Part shown: positions 42,512 to 52,471 of the stretch, one piece after another
Numbering within the stretch: the first letter of the stretch is position 1
Layout: each line of letters opens with the position of its first letter
NCBI GenBank assembly: GCA_913776255.1
Contig: CAJYLV010000043.1
Location: 1-63,007, forward strand
DNA length: 63,007 nt
Origin: an uncultured Sphingomonas sp.
Lineage (GTDB): Bacteria > Pseudomonadota > Alphaproteobacteria > Sphingomonadales > Sphingomonadaceae
Reading direction: 5' to 3'
The notes under the pieces: model-generated
The model's input: only the letters and a program-made list of their open reading frames with translations
The model's database searches: none
What the model was told of the DNA's origin: nothing
Made by a program: the position numbers and the translations under genes

Positions 42512-44680
42512 ATGAAGACGATCACCAGCGGCCTGCTGGCCGCGGGTCTGGCGCTGGCGCCGGCAGCACGGGCCGAGTCCGCCGACGACCGCAACGCCGC
42601 CGCGGCGGAGGGCGGGCAGGACATCGTCGTGACCGGCCGCGCCTCGCCCGCGCCGCTAGGAGCGGACGACAGCTACAAGCCGACGCCGGACGCCTCGACG
42701 CTGCGCTCGTCGGCGAGCCCGCTCGAGACGCCGCAGACGATCAACATCGTCCCCGCGCAGGTCATTCGCGATCAGCGCCCGCGCTTCCTCGACGACGTGC
42801 TGACCAACGTGAGCGGCATCACGCAGGGCAATACGCTGGCGGCGACGCAGGACACGGTCCTGAAGCGCGGGTTCGGCGGCAATCGCGACGGCTCGGTGAT
42901 GCACAACGGCATGCCGGTGGTGCAGGGGCGGGCGTTCAACGCCGCCGCGCAAAGCGTGGAGGTGCTCAAGGGACCGGCCTCGCTGCTGTACGGGATCATG
43001 GATCCCGGCGGCGTCATCAACATCGTCGGCAAGAAGCCGCTGCTCGACCCGCAGCTGAACGTCGCGCTCACCGGATCGAGCTACGCCAATGCGCGCGCGG
43101 GGCTGGAGGCGATGGTGGACCTCACCGGGCCGATCGCGGGTGCGCTCGCCGGGCGGCTCGTGGTCGATCATCAGGACGAGGATTACTGGCGCAATTTCGG
43201 CGTGCGTCGCGACACGCTGATCGCGCCCGCACTCGGTTGGTACGGCGGGTCGACCCAGGCGGTGCTGTGGTACGAATACCGGCAGTTCGACTATCCGTTC
43301 GATCGCGGCACCGCGCTCGATCCGCGCACGCTCCGGCCGCTGGCGGTGCCGCGGCGGCAGCGGCTCGACGACCGCACCAACCGGATGTTCGGATCGAGCC
43401 ACCTCGTGCAGCTCGCGGTCGATCACCGGCTCGGCGGCGGCTGGGCGGCGCATCTGGCGACGAGCTTCAACAGCGAACGCTATGATGCCGGCCAGCTGCG
43501 CGTCACCGGCGTCAACACCACCCGCGGCACGCTGACCCGGAGCAACGACGCGACGGTCGGATCGCTCAGCACCGACGCCTATGCGCAAGCCTATATCGAC
43601 GGCGGTTTCGACCTGCTCGGCGCGCGGCACCAGATCATCGTCGGCGTCGAGGGCGAATATCGTCGCTACTATCGCCGCGACCTGATCCGTCAGGCGGTGC
43701 GCAGCACCTTCAGCTATCGTACGCCCGTATACGGGCGCGAACCGTTTCCGACGATGGTCTCGGCGAGCGACAGCGACCAGACCGACCGGCTCTACAATTA
43801 TTCGCTCTTCGGGCAGGACGCGATCCATCTCGGCGACCGCTGGATCGTCGTCGCGGGCGGACGACTGGTCGGCTTCGACCAGCGCGCCGGCCGCGGGCGG
43901 CCTTTCACCGCCAACACCGATCTCGACGGCTGGGAATTCGTGCCGCAGGCGGGGCTCGTCTGGCGCGCGGCGGACGTCTTCTCGCTCTACGCGAGCTACA
44001 CGCGGTCGCTCAAACCGACGTCGACGATCGCACCGCTGGCGAGCGGGGTGACGATCACGTCCGGTTTCGCGCCCGAGCGCGGGCGATCGTTCGAGGTCGG
44101 CGCGAAGCTCGACGTGCCCGACCGGATCTCGGCGACGTTGGCGCTTTACGACATCGACAAGCGCAACGTGCTGGTGTCGCAGTTCAATCCCTCGACCGCG
44201 CTCACCGACTATCGCACGGCGGGCCGCGCGATCTCGCGTGGGGTGGAGCTGGACGTCTCGGGGCGGCTGACGCGCGCGCTGAGCCTGATCGGCAGCTATG
44301 CCTATACGCACGCGCGCACCACCGAGGATCCGGTGTTCGCGGGCAGGCAGCTGGCGAACGTCGCGCCGCACACCGCCGCGCTGTCGGCCGCCTATGATGT
44401 CGGCGCGATCGCCGGCGACGACCGGCTGCGCCTCGGTGCGGGCGGGCGTTATGTCGCGCGGCGACCCGGCGACAACGCCAACAGCTTCTGGCTGAACGCC
44501 TATGTCGTGGCCGATGCCTTCGTCACCTATGACACCGCGCTCGGCGGGCGGCGGGTGTCGCTTCAGTTCAATCTCAAGAACGTCTTCGACCGGACTTATT
44601 ATACCTCGGCGGTAAACCCCTATGGCGTCGCGATCGGCGACCCGCGCCGCGCGATCGGCACGATGAGCTTCGCGTTCTGA
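42512..44680 (+). CDS. TonB-dependent siderophore receptor
   Basis: 722-residue outer membrane receptor. Signal peptide [17 protein letters not shown], TonB box [10 protein letters not shown], plug with [38 protein letters not shown] and [19 protein letters not shown] (the ferrisiderophore-receptor plug pattern), then a barrel that ends [10 protein letters not shown] with terminal Phe. The exact siderophore cannot be told. I use ATG 42,512 with GGGGAAGGGACGAG before it; longer frames upstream lack a signal peptide. No synthesis or inner-membrane uptake genes are next to it. Confidence 0.93.
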   Translation: MKTITSGLLAAGLALAPAARAESADDRNAAAAEGGQDIVVTGRASPAPLGADDSYKPTPDASTLRSSASPLETPQTINIVPAQVIRDQRPRFLDDVLTNVSGITQGNTLAATQDTVLKRGFGGNRDGSVMHNGMPVVQGRAFNAAAQSVEVLKGPASLLYGIMDPGGVINIVGKKPLLDPQLNVALTGSSYANARAGLEAMVDLTGPIAGALAGRLVVDHQDEDYWRNFGVRRDTLIAPALGWYGGSTQAVLWYEYRQFDYPFDRGTALDPRTLRPLAVPRRQRLDDRTNRMFGSSHLVQLAVDHRLGGGWAAHLATSFNSERYDAGQLRVTGVNTTRGTLTRSNDATVGSLSTDAYAQAYIDGGFDLLGARHQIIVGVEGEYRRYYRRDLIRQAVRSTFSYRTPVYGREPFPTMVSASDSDQTDRLYNYSLFGQDAIHLGDRWIVVAGGRLVGFDQRAGRGRPFTANTDLDGWEFVPQAGLVWRAADVFSLYASYTRSLKPTSTIAPLASGVTITSGFAPERGRSFEVGAKLDVPDRISATLALYDIDKRNVLVSQFNPSTALTDYRTAGRAISRGVELDVSGRLTRALSLIGSYAYTHARTTEDPVFAGRQLANVAPHTAALSAAYDVGAIAGDDRLRLGAGGRYVARRPGDNANSFWLNAYVVADAFVTYDTALGGRRVSLQFNLKNVFDRTYYTSAVNPYGVAIGDPRRAIGTMSFAF

Positions 44681-44704
44681 CGCGACGGACGGTCGGGCGG
44701 GCGT

Positions 44705-45886
44705 TTACCGGTCGCGGTGACCCAGCAGGCGGCGGCTCAGCCAGCGCCGTGCTGGCTCGTCGTAGAGCTTGAGGCTGGCATAGGCGATCGCCACCGCCGC
44801 GACCACGAGCGCCGCGCCGACCGGCGCTCCGATCCGCGCCGGCACCTGCCGATCGACCACCCACGCCGTGTACACGTAGATCAGCGGATAATGGGTGATG
44901 TAGAGCGGGAAGGACAGGTCGCCGAAGAAGCGCGCGACCCGGACGCCCGCGCCGGTCGCGCGCTTGTCGCCGGCACCGATCGCGACGATCAGCGGGAACA
45001 GCAGCAGCACGCACGCGGCGTCGTACAGGCCGTTGCTCCAATGGTGCGGCGTGTCGCCCAGCCGCGGCAGCGCCAACGCGACCACCAGCAGCGATGCGCT
45101 GATCGCGAAGGCGTGCCGGCCGGGCAGCCGCCAGCCCGAGCGCATCAGCAGCATCCCGGCGAGGAACGGATAACAGAGCCGCGCGAGGCCGATATGGAGG
45201 CCGGCGGCGTCGAGCGACCAGCCGCCGATCAGGTCGCGCCGCTCGCCCCTTAACGCGACCTCGAGCAGCAGCATCGCGGCGAGTGCGGCGAGGATCGTCA
45301 GCGCGCGCGCCGACAGCCGCCGCAGCACCAGCGCATAAGCGACGTTCGCGACATATTCGTAGAACAGCGACCAGGCCGGGCCGTTGAGCGGATGAATCTC
45401 GTCCCAGCCGCGGATGTCGAACGTCTTGGGCAAGGGCAACAGCGTGCAGCCGAGCAGCATCACCAGCAGCACCTGCCACACCGGCGTCGTCGCGATCGTC
45501 GGGAACAGCCCGCCGGCCTGAAAATAGAAGAGCGCCGCGCCGATCACGCTGCCCAGCACCACCATCGGCTGGAGGCGGATCAACCGGCGCAGGTAGAATT
45601 CGCGCTGCCCCATGCGGGGCCAGCGATCGTCATAGGCGTAGGCGATCACGAAGCCCGACAGCAGGAAGAAGAAGTCGACCGCGAGATAGCCGTGGTTGAT
45701 GATCTGCCGCGTCGGATCGCCACCGGCATAGGCCTCGAACGTGTGGAACATCACCACCATCAGCGCCGCGACGCCGCGCAGCCCGTCTAGCACGACGTAA
45801 TGGGGCTTCCCCGGCGCGATCGCGTCGGTCGCCGTCGCCGCGGCGGAGGCGGCTGTCGGCGCCCCGGCCAGAATCGAACCGCTCAC
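44705..45886 (-). CDS. Acyltransferase family 3 membrane protein
   Basis: 393-residue integral membrane O-acyltransferase of the OafA/ExoZ type with about ten helices. Family marks: LDGLRGVAALMVVMFHTFEA at the first helix, with the catalytic His, followed by GYLAVDFFFLLSGFVIAY and an Arg-rich loop REFYLRRLIRLQP. It probably acetylates or succinylates a surface polysaccharide or lipid. Starts at GTG 45,886; a start further in would remove the disordered Ala-rich tail. Confidence 0.9.
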   Translation of the reverse strand: MSGSILAGAPTAASAAATATDAIAPGKPHYVVLDGLRGVAALMVVMFHTFEAYAGGDPTRQIINHGYLAVDFFFLLSGFVIAYAYDDRWPRMGQREFYLRRLIRLQPMVVLGSVIGAALFYFQAGGLFPTIATTPVWQVLLVMLLGCTLLPLPKTFDIRGWDEIHPLNGPAWSLFYEYVANVAYALVLRRLSARALTILAALAAMLLLEVALRGERRDLIGGWSLDAAGLHIGLARLCYPFLAGMLLMRSGWRLPGRHAFAISASLLVVALALPRLGDTPHHWSNGLYDAACVLLLFPLIVAIGAGDKRATGAGVRVARFFGDLSFPLYITHYPLIYVYTAWVVDRQVPARIGAPVGAALVVAAVAIAYASLKLYDEPARRWLSRRLLGHRDR

Positions 45887-46108
45887 GACTGGCGCGCCTG
45901 CGCGGCGATGCCTGCGGGCGAGGACGCAATAAGGGTCGCGGCGCGCGTCTCCCTGTCGCCGGTCACGGCGGGGACAATCTCATGTGGCGCATCACTCCCC
46001 TCCGGCTGGATCGCCGCTCCAGCGAAACATCGCGGACGTTCCTTCACTTTGCCGGAATGCGCGACAAGGGCAAGCGCGGCGCGGCGCATCTGTGCACGAT
46101 CAAGTGGT

Positions 46109-46185
46109 TGGCGCGCCCGGAGGGATTCGAACCCCCGACCAAGGAGGTAGAAGCTCCTTGCTCTATCCAACTGAGCTACGGGCGC
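46109..46185 (-). tRNA. tRNA-Arg (anticodon UCU)
   Basis: On the reverse strand the acceptor arm starts GCGCCCG and ends CGGGCGC-G-CCA, the D arm is AGCTCAGTTGGATAGAGC, the anticodon stem AGGAG/CTCCT encloses loop CTTCTAC with anticodon TCT, and the T arm is CGGGGGTTCGAATCCCTCCG. CCA is encoded. Length 77. It reads AGA codons, which are rare at this GC content. Confidence 0.97.
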
Positions 46186-46242
46186 TCGCCGATGCGCCTA
46201 GCGCGGATTGTCGGCTGAAGGAATGGGGGGCATGATCCGCGC

Positions 46243-46986
46243 ATGACCGAAGAAGCGTCTATTTCCCCGATTGCAGCCGATCAGGTCGAGTCCGGGCGGC
46301 TGCGTTATTACGACGTCGTCATGGCGGCGTTCGTCGCGATCCTGTTGCTTTCCAATGTGCTGGGCGCCGGGAAGGTCGCGCAGGTGCGGCTGCCGGGCAT
46401 CGGCGACTGGCCGTTCGGCGCGGGCATCCTGTTCTTTCCAATCAGCTATATCATCGGTGACGTGCTGACCGAAGTCTATGGCTACGCCCGCGCGCGGCGC
46501 GTGATCTGGGTCGGCTTCGCCGCGACCTTGTTCATGGCGGGGATGGCGTGGGTGGTGGTGGCGCTGCCGCCCGCGCCCGACTGGCGCAACCAGGCCGCCT
46601 ACGAGACGGTGTTCGGGCAGGTGCCGCGGATCGTCTTCGCCAGCATGTGCGCCTTCTGGGCGGGCGAGTTCGTCAATTCCTACGTGCTGGCGCGGATGAA
46701 GGTGCTGACCGCGGGGCGGCATCTGTGGATGCGGACGATCGGGTCGACGGTGGCGGGGCAGGCGGTCGATAGCCTGATCTTCTATCCGCTCGCCTTCTGG
46801 GGTGCGGAGGGGTGGACGCCGCATCTGGTGGTGGTCGTGCTGTTCACGCAATGGGCGCTGAAGGTCGGCTGGGAGGTGCTGCTGACGCCGCTGACCTATT
46901 GGGTGGTCGGGGCGTTGAAGCGCGCTGAGGGGCTGGATGTGTATGACCGGGGAACGGACTTCACACCGTTCCGGGCTGGAGTGTGA
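46243..46986 (+). CDS. yhhQ: Queuosine precursor transporter, YhhQ/VUT family
   Basis: 247-residue inner membrane protein with six helices; imports queuosine precursors (preQ0/preQ1) in studied members. Family features: LLLSNVLGAGKVAQV, FFPISYIIGDVLTEVYGYARARRVIW, FWAGEFVNSYVLARMKV and RTIGSTVAGQAVDSLIFYPLAF. No riboswitch or que genes are adjacent. Its stop is followed after three bases by a low-GC gene of unknown function. Confidence 0.94.
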   Translation: MTEEASISPIAADQVESGRLRYYDVVMAAFVAILLLSNVLGAGKVAQVRLPGIGDWPFGAGILFFPISYIIGDVLTEVYGYARARRVIWVGFAATLFMAGMAWVVVALPPAPDWRNQAAYETVFGQVPRIVFASMCAFWAGEFVNSYVLARMKVLTAGRHLWMRTIGSTVAGQAVDSLIFYPLAFWGAEGWTPHLVVVVLFTQWALKVGWEVLLTPLTYWVVGALKRAEGLDVYDRGTDFTPFRAGV

Positions 46987-46989
46987 TGA

Positions 46990-47532
46990 ATGAATGCGTT
47001 TGAGAAGCTTGTTGCCGAATTGCTTTGGCTGGATGGTTACTGGGTTCAAACAGGTATCCGGGTTAACCTAACCAAGGAGGAGAAAGTCGAAATTGGCCGA
47101 CCCAGTGCGCCGAGCTGGCCGATTGGGATTGTTGCGTATCGAGGGGTGACGAACGAGCTGCTTGCGATCGTCACGAAGAGCTTTTTCGACTCGACGGGTG
47201 TGACAATTTCAGAGTTCGAAGCGCCGGCTGGAACTCCGAACGATATTTACAAGCTGTTCAGGGAGCACGACCTGCGCCGAGTGATATTGAGGGCGCTGCG
47301 ACAGCAAATGATCGCTGCAGGCCTTTGCCCAGCAGGCGACCCTGCTCAGCTTGGCCTTGTTGTCGGCAAAATTAAAAAAGGCGACGAGCAGGCGTTGGAA
47401 GGCAAGTTTGAACGCGAGGGGTGGTTCTTGCGAGCAAGCCCGTGGCTTCGTTCAGGCTTGAAGCGCCTTTCCGAGAATAGTTTCCGCGATCATCAAGCCG
47501 CTGTCGCGGCAAAAATCCTTCTTCGCGACTAA
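46990..47532 (+). CDS. Unknown protein, low GC, possibly degenerate nuclease-like
   Basis: 180-residue cytoplasmic protein without signal or membrane helix. Codon use differs from both neighbours: many TTG, CGA, AAA and ATT codons and clearly lower GC, a sign of recent transfer. The first half ([20 protein letters not shown], then [21 protein letters not shown]) resembles the layout of PD-(D/E)xK nuclease-like proteins, in which an Asp strand and an E-x-K strand follow an N-terminal helix. At those places this protein has Gly and Val-Thr-Lys, so catalysis is doubtful. This comparison is from memory of the fold and is an inference. Its stop overlaps the purQ stop region by 4 bases. Confidence 0.7.
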   Translation: MNAFEKLVAELLWLDGYWVQTGIRVNLTKEEKVEIGRPSAPSWPIGIVAYRGVTNELLAIVTKSFFDSTGVTISEFEAPAGTPNDIYKLFREHDLRRVILRALRQQMIAAGLCPAGDPAQLGLVVGKIKKGDEQALEGKFEREGWFLRASPWLRSGLKRLSENSFRDHQAAVAAKILLRD

Positions 47533-48197
47533 ACCCCCACGGCCTCCAGCAGCCCGGCGAACATCCGCTTGCCGTCGTCGCCGCCGTGCGCCGGTTCGAT
47601 GCGGCGTTCGGGGTGCGGCATCATGCCGAGCACGTTGCCGTCGGCGCTGACGATCCCGGCGATGTTGCGCGCGCTGCCGTTGACCGGCTCGGCGTAGCGG
47701 AACGCGACCTGGCCTTCGCCCTCCAGACGGTCGAGCGTCTCGGGATCGGCGACGTAATTGCCGTCATGGTGCGCGACCGGGAAGCGGACCTGCTCCCCGA
47801 CCCGATAGCCGCGCGTGAAGACGGTGCCGGCATTCTCGACGGTCAGCGCCACGTCGCGGCAGACGAAGTTGAGCCCGGCGTTGCGCATCAGCGCGCCGGG
47901 CAGCAGCCCGGCCTCGGTCAGCACCTGGAAGCCGTTGCAGACGCCCAGCACCTTCAGCCCGCGCGCCGCCTGCTCGCGCACCGCGGTCATGATCGGCGAG
48001 CGTGCGGCCAGCGCGCCGGAGCGCAGATAGTCGCCGTAGGAGAAGCCGCCGGGCACCGCCACCACGCCGATCCCGGCGGGCAGTTCGGTGTCGCGGTGCC
48101 ACACCATGTGCGGCGCGGTGCCGGTCGCCTGCTCCAGCGCCACCGCGATGTCGCGGTCGCAGTTGGAGCCGGGGAAGACGATGACCGCGGTCTTCAC
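47529..48197 (-). CDS. purQ: Phosphoribosylformylglycinamidine synthase, glutaminase subunit
   Basis: Class I glutaminase subunit of FGAM synthase (with PurL and PurS) in purine synthesis. The 222-residue protein has the [10 protein letters not shown] start, [16 protein letters not shown], nucleophile Cys in [11 protein letters not shown] and the His-Glu pair in MMPHPERR. It starts at GTG 48,197, overlapping the purS stop. The purL gene is not next in line; a foreign-looking gene lies there in opposite orientation. Confidence 0.96.
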   Translation of the reverse strand: MKTAVIVFPGSNCDRDIAVALEQATGTAPHMVWHRDTELPAGIGVVAVPGGFSYGDYLRSGALAARSPIMTAVREQAARGLKVLGVCNGFQVLTEAGLLPGALMRNAGLNFVCRDVALTVENAGTVFTRGYRVGEQVRFPVAHHDGNYVADPETLDRLEGEGQVAFRYAEPVNGSARNIAGIVSADGNVLGMMPHPERRIEPAHGGDDGKRMFAGLLEAVGV

Positions 48198-48424
48198 GCG
48201 CGCTCGATCCGGTAGTTTTCGATGACGGTGTTGGCGAGCAGCTGCCGGCACATCGCGTCGACGTCCGTATCGGCGGTGTCGTCGGCGACCTCCAGCTCGA
48301 TCAGCTTGCCGACCCGCGCGCTGTCGACGCCCGAGAAGCCGAGCCCCGAAAGGGCGTGTTCGATCGCCTTGCCCTGCGGGTCGAGCACGCCGGGCTTGAG
48401 CGTCACGTAGATGCGAAGTTTCAT
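48194..48424 (-). CDS. purS: Phosphoribosylformylglycinamidine synthase subunit PurS
   Basis: 76-residue bridging subunit that connects PurQ and PurL. The sequence [20 protein letters not shown] and the LIELEVADD strand are typical of PurS dimers. The gene lies between purC and purQ with a 4-base overlap to purQ. Confidence 0.95.
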   Translation of the reverse strand: MKLRIYVTLKPGVLDPQGKAIEHALSGLGFSGVDSARVGKLIELEVADDTADTDVDAMCRQLLANTVIENYRIERA

Positions 48425-48470
48425 GGCCGCGCGCTATGCCCCGGCGCGCGCGCCGGGGCAAGCGTGGCGG

Positions 48471-49250
48471 TTACTTGCCGCGGCTCTTGCGATGCTCTTC
48501 GAGGTCGAGCACCGCGGTGTCGCCGCCTTCGGGCAGCAGGCCGAGCCGGCGCGCGACCTCCTGATAGGCCTCGACCTCGCCGCCCATGTCGCGGCGGAAG
48601 CGGTCCTTATCGAGCTTCTCGTTCGACGCCATGTCCCACAGGCGGCAGCCGTCCGGGCTGATCTCGTCGGCGAGGATGATGCGGCCGTAGTCATTGTCCC
48701 AGATGCGGCCGAATTCGAGCTTGAAGTCGACCAGCCGGATCCCGACGCCCGCGAACAGCCCCGACAGGAAGTCGTTCACGCGAATCGCCAGATCGGCGAT
48801 GTCGTGCATCTCTTCCTGGCTGGCCCAGCCGAACGCCGCGATATGCTCGTCGGAGATCATCGGATCGCCGAGCGCGTCGTCCTTGTAATAATATTCGAGG
48901 ATCGTGCGCGGCAGCTTGACGCCTTCCTCGATCCCGAGCCGCTTGCTGATCGAGCCGGCGGCGACGTTGCGGACGACGACTTCGATCGGCACGATCTCGA
49001 CCTGCCGGATCAGTTGCTCGCGCATGTTGAGGCGGCGGATGAAGTGCGTCGGCACGCCGATATGATCGAGCAGGGTGAAGATATGCTCGGAAATGCGGTT
49101 GTTGAGCACGCCCTTGCCGTTGATCGTGCCCTTTTTCTGGGCGTTGAAGGCGGTGGCGTCGTCCTTGAAATACTGGATCAGCGTGCCGGGCTCGGGACCC
49201 TCGTAGAGGATCTTCGCCTTGCCTTCGTAGATCTGCCGCCTGCGTGCCAT
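48471..49250 (-). CDS. purC: SAICAR synthetase
   Basis: Phosphoribosylaminoimidazole-succinocarboxamide synthase, which joins CAIR with aspartate using ATP. The 259-residue enzyme begins [20 protein letters not shown] and has [17 protein letters not shown] and [10 protein letters not shown], all family blocks. First of the purC-purS-purQ run; 46 bases separate it from purS. Confidence 0.97.
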   Translation of the reverse strand: MARRRQIYEGKAKILYEGPEPGTLIQYFKDDATAFNAQKKGTINGKGVLNNRISEHIFTLLDHIGVPTHFIRRLNMREQLIRQVEIVPIEVVVRNVAAGSISKRLGIEEGVKLPRTILEYYYKDDALGDPMISDEHIAAFGWASQEEMHDIADLAIRVNDFLSGLFAGVGIRLVDFKLEFGRIWDNDYGRIILADEISPDGCRLWDMASNEKLDKDRFRRDMGGEVEAYQEVARRLGLLPEGGDTAVLDLEEHRKSRGK

Positions 49251-49349
49251 GCTTGCCCTCGAAAAGAAGCGCCCCGGCGGCGCGGGTTTGCGAACGGCCG
49301 GGGCGGGGAATCAGGCGCGGCTATAGGCGATGGGGACGGTGGCTGCAAA

Positions 49350-50174
49350 TCAGGCGCGCACCCGGCTCGCGCGCCTGCGACGGAAGCGCCGCCAGCCGAG
49401 GATCAGCAACCAGACGGCGGGTCCGACGATCACCAGCCACGGTGTCGCGGCGATGACGAAGGTGATCGCCGCCGCGGCGCTGACCGCGAACGAGTCGCCG
49501 CCCTGGCCGAAGGCGGTGCGCACCGGTGCCCACACCCCGCCGGCCGGGGTGACCGCGTAGGCGATCGTCACATCCGACATCGCGACGCGCCGCTGCAACT
49601 CGGCGCGCAGCGAGCGGGCGGCGTCGAGATCCTGCTGCACTTCGGCATAGGCTTTCTCGGCGGCGACAAGATCGCCGACGCTGCCGTTGCGGTTCTGGAT
49701 CAGGTTGATGAGGCGATCGGCGAGTGCCTGTTTGGCGCGGAGCCGCGCCTCGACGTCGACGACCTGCTTGGTCACGTCCTCGGCGGTGACGCGGCGGGTC
49801 TGCAGGGCTCCACCGGCCGCGGTGACCCGCGCGTCGAGTTGCTGGCCGAAGGTGGCGGCCACCCGTGCGTCGACCAGCAACCGCAGGTTGCCCGCGTCGT
49901 CGCCGCGCGGATTGTGCGTCACTGCGTCCTCCATGACGAGGCAGCGCTCGCGGGTCAGGTTGCGGCACAAGGCGAGGTGCGCGTGGTGGACGGTGTCGAG
50001 CGTGCCGGGGTCGAGGCGATAGGCGAGATCGTAGCTGTAGGCGATTTGCGGGGCGCCCTCGTTCTTGGGCGCGGTGGCGGGCTCCTCGACGTCGAACGTT
50101 GCAAGATTGTCGTTTTTGGGGGCGCTTCCGCATCCTGCGAGGAGGAGCGCGAACGCCATGATCCAGCGCTTCAT
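49350..50174 (-). CDS. DUF4349 lipoprotein
   Basis: 274-residue envelope protein. Lipoprotein signal MKRWIMAFALLLAGC with acylated Cys at 15. A beta/alpha domain and a coiled coil (about 120-205, containing VTKQVVDVEARLRAKQALAD) follow, then a C-terminal membrane helix (about 235-260) and a basic tail. This is the DUF4349 layout; function unknown. The start overlaps the stop of the upstream esterase gene by 4 bases. Confidence 0.85.
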   Translation of the reverse strand: MKRWIMAFALLLAGCGSAPKNDNLATFDVEEPATAPKNEGAPQIAYSYDLAYRLDPGTLDTVHHAHLALCRNLTRERCLVMEDAVTHNPRGDDAGNLRLLVDARVAATFGQQLDARVTAAGGALQTRRVTAEDVTKQVVDVEARLRAKQALADRLINLIQNRNGSVGDLVAAEKAYAEVQQDLDAARSLRAELQRRVAMSDVTIAYAVTPAGGVWAPVRTAFGQGGDSFAVSAAAAITFVIAATPWLVIVGPAVWLLILGWRRFRRRRASRVRA

Positions 50175-51082
50175 CTTTGCGGCTCTCCTTGCGCGAACGC
50201 CTTCGCGATCAACCGTTTCGTTTCCGCCCACGCCGCCGTATCGGGCGTGACAAGCTCGACATGGCCGGTGTCCGGCACATCGTGGAGCGTCGCGGAGTCG
50301 CCGGCGGCGCGGGCGCGCGCGACATAGTCGGTCGCCATGCGGAACGGGATGATCTGGTCGGCGCGGCCGTTGACGAGATCCTGCGGCACGCCGAGCGGGA
50401 AGAGCCGCGGGACCGACGTGTCGGCATAAGGATCGGTGCGCCCGGTGCCGACCAGCTTCGCGACCACTTCGGTGCCGCAGCCGTTGTCGGGGCTGGTGGC
50501 GGTGGCTTCGAGATCGGGGAGGCCGCCGAGGCTGATGACGTGGGCGATCCGCAGCGGGGCGGGGCTGGCTAGCGGGCTGGTCTCGGGGAGACGCGGGCGC
50601 GCCGCCAGCCACAGCGCGAGATGCCCGCCTGCCGAATGGCCGACCGCAACGACCTTCGACGTGTCGAGCCCGAAGCGCGCGGCATAAGTGCGCAGCGCGT
50701 CGGCCGCCGCCGCGGCATCGACGAAGGTGCCGGGATAACCGCCGCCGCTACGGTCGACGCCGCGATAGTCGATGTTCCACACCGCATAGCCGCTGCGGCG
50801 CAGGTCGTCGGCGACCCAGTCCATCAGTCGCCGGTCGGCGATTTCGGTCTGCCAGCAGCCGCCGTGGACCATCAGCACGGTGCGATGCGGCCCCGGTCCG
50901 GCGGGGAGCCAGACGTCGACTTTCTGCATCGCGTCCTCGCCATAGCTGATCGTTGCATCGGGCGTGGCGCGCGGGCGGGCGGCCAGATCGGTCCAGGTGA
51001 GCGGCGTCGGCGGCATCGCGGTCGTACATGCGGTGGCGAGCGACGCCGCGGCAAGCGCGATCAGCCGCGGCGCTCGCGCCAC
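50171..51082 (-). CDS. Alpha/beta hydrolase lipoprotein (carboxylesterase-like)
   Basis: 303-residue esterase of the BD-FAE/HSL-like type. A lipoprotein signal (LIALAAASLATAC) implies anchoring at an envelope membrane. Oxyanion motif VHGGCW, nucleophile Ser in VGHSAGGHLA, an Asp in GRADQIIPF, and His in DTGHVELV complete the triad. Starts at GTG 51,082, overlapping the end of the OpgC-like gene by 22 bases. With DUF4349 downstream it forms a three-gene unit. Confidence 0.87.
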   Translation of the reverse strand: MARAPRLIALAAASLATACTTAMPPTPLTWTDLAARPRATPDATISYGEDAMQKVDVWLPAGPGPHRTVLMVHGGCWQTEIADRRLMDWVADDLRRSGYAVWNIDYRGVDRSGGGYPGTFVDAAAAADALRTYAARFGLDTSKVVAVGHSAGGHLALWLAARPRLPETSPLASPAPLRIAHVISLGGLPDLEATATSPDNGCGTEVVAKLVGTGRTDPYADTSVPRLFPLGVPQDLVNGRADQIIPFRMATDYVARARAAGDSATLHDVPDTGHVELVTPDTAAWAETKRLIAKAFAQGEPQR

Positions 51083-52218
51083 ATGGCGGGCAACGCCAGC
51101 AAAACGATCCCCGCGAGGGCGATGGCGGTCTTCAGCCATGTCGCGAACGGTCCGTGGGTCTGGTCGACATAATAGACCGCATAGACGATCGCGACGTGCC
51201 AGACATAGACGTGGAGCGAATGTCGCCCGAGCAGCCGCAGAAACGCCAGCGAGAACAGCCCGCGCGCCACCGCCGCGATCCGCCGGACAGCGGGGCGGGG
51301 GTGGTCGGTCCCGGCGATCAGCAGCCACGTCAGCCCGACGGTCGCCGCGACGAAGTTGATGAGGTAGATCGGCCCGAAGTCGCTGCGGATGCCGAGCAGG
51401 TCGATCTTCTCGATCAGCCATTGCGGCAGCATCCCATAGGCGCTGAGCAGCCGCAGCGGCGCGAAGAACAGGCAGACCGCGAGTGCGACCTTCGCGGGGG
51501 CGGGATGATCGGCGCGGAACACGCGCTGCCACTCGATGCGCCCGGCGGCGGTCAGCGCGCCCGCGATCATCCCCGAGAAGAACACCAGCTGCCAGCCGAG
51601 CAGGTTGAAGCTGGCGCGCAGCCCCTGTCCGTCGCTGGCGGTGACCAGCTGCCCGAGCGGATCGGTGACGAAGCGCTGCATCGCGAGCTGTCCAGCGATC
51701 CAGAGGATGGCCGACGCGGTCGCGACCGGCACGACATGCCCGTCGAGGCACCAGCGCACCAGCGGCGGCGCGACCAGCATGTAGAGAACATATTGCGGCA
51801 GGATGTCCATGACGGTCGGCTGGAACAGGAAGGCCGCGATCGCCGCGAGCCGCAGCGGATCGCCGGTCAGGCTGGTGTGGCCGAGCCAGTTGCCCCACGC
51901 CTGCGGTGCGCCGGGCAGCAGCGCGCGCGCGATCAGCACCGCGATCACGATCCCCATCGCATAGCGATACAGCTGGAACGCGCGCCGCCACACCAGCGCG
52001 CGGCCCTCGCCATACCCCAGCTTGAGCATCTTGCGGCCATAGACCAGCCCGATCATCAGCCCGGACAGGAACACGAAGCCCTGCGCATCCTCGACGAACG
52101 CCAGCTTGTTGTGGTTGACGTTCTGCATCCAATACCCGCCCGTGAAGACGAGGTGGTTGATGAGCATGAAGACGAGGAAGAAACCGCGCAGCCCGTCGAT
52201 CAATCCGTAACGTGGCAA
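51061..52218 (-). CDS. OpgC-family membrane acyltransferase
   Basis: 385-residue membrane protein with about ten helices, resembling OpgC, which succinylates periplasmic glucans. Typical opening RYGLIDGLRGFFLVFMLINH, then LSGLMIGLVYGRK, HTSLTGDP and a C-terminal RLLGRHSLHVYVWHVAIVY. I choose TTG 52,218 because GGAG lies 8 bases upstream and the family opening follows at once; a longer frame (from 52,371) has no family character and runs into repeat DNA. Substrate not certain; no opgGH genes nearby. Confidence 0.87.
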   Translation of the reverse strand: MPRYGLIDGLRGFFLVFMLINHLVFTGGYWMQNVNHNKLAFVEDAQGFVFLSGLMIGLVYGRKMLKLGYGEGRALVWRRAFQLYRYAMGIVIAVLIARALLPGAPQAWGNWLGHTSLTGDPLRLAAIAAFLFQPTVMDILPQYVLYMLVAPPLVRWCLDGHVVPVATASAILWIAGQLAMQRFVTDPLGQLVTASDGQGLRASFNLLGWQLVFFSGMIAGALTAAGRIEWQRVFRADHPAPAKVALAVCLFFAPLRLLSAYGMLPQWLIEKIDLLGIRSDFGPIYLINFVAATVGLTWLLIAGTDHPRPAVRRIAAVARGLFSLAFLRLLGRHSLHVYVWHVAIVYAVYYVDQTHGPFATWLKTAIALAGIVLLALPAMWRERRG

Positions 52219-52365
52219 GCGGCGGGCTCCATGGCTGTTGCAGGTGACGGGCGGGCGGGGCTGCGGTGCAGTGCAGCATGGCGGTGATAGCGTCCCGCGC
52301 CGCCGCCGCGAACCCATCGCGCACGCCTTGCCGCTTTTTCGCGCCGCTGTGTCCCGGTTCACCTC

Positions 52366-52451
52366 CGTCATCCCGGACTTGATCCGGGATCCCGCTTTTC
52401 GTGCAGGACGGCGAAGAACAAGCGGGTCCTCGGATCAAGTCCGGGGCGACG
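52366..52451. repeat. Paired palindromic repeat, family B
   Basis: Left unit starts CGTCATCCCGGACTTGATCC at 52,366; right unit ends AAGTCCGGGGCGACG at 52,451. It lies just upstream of the OpgC-like gene and downstream of the small reverse ORF at 52,472. Confidence 0.88.
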
Positions 52452-52471
52452 TGTAAGAGGGCTGATCTGGG

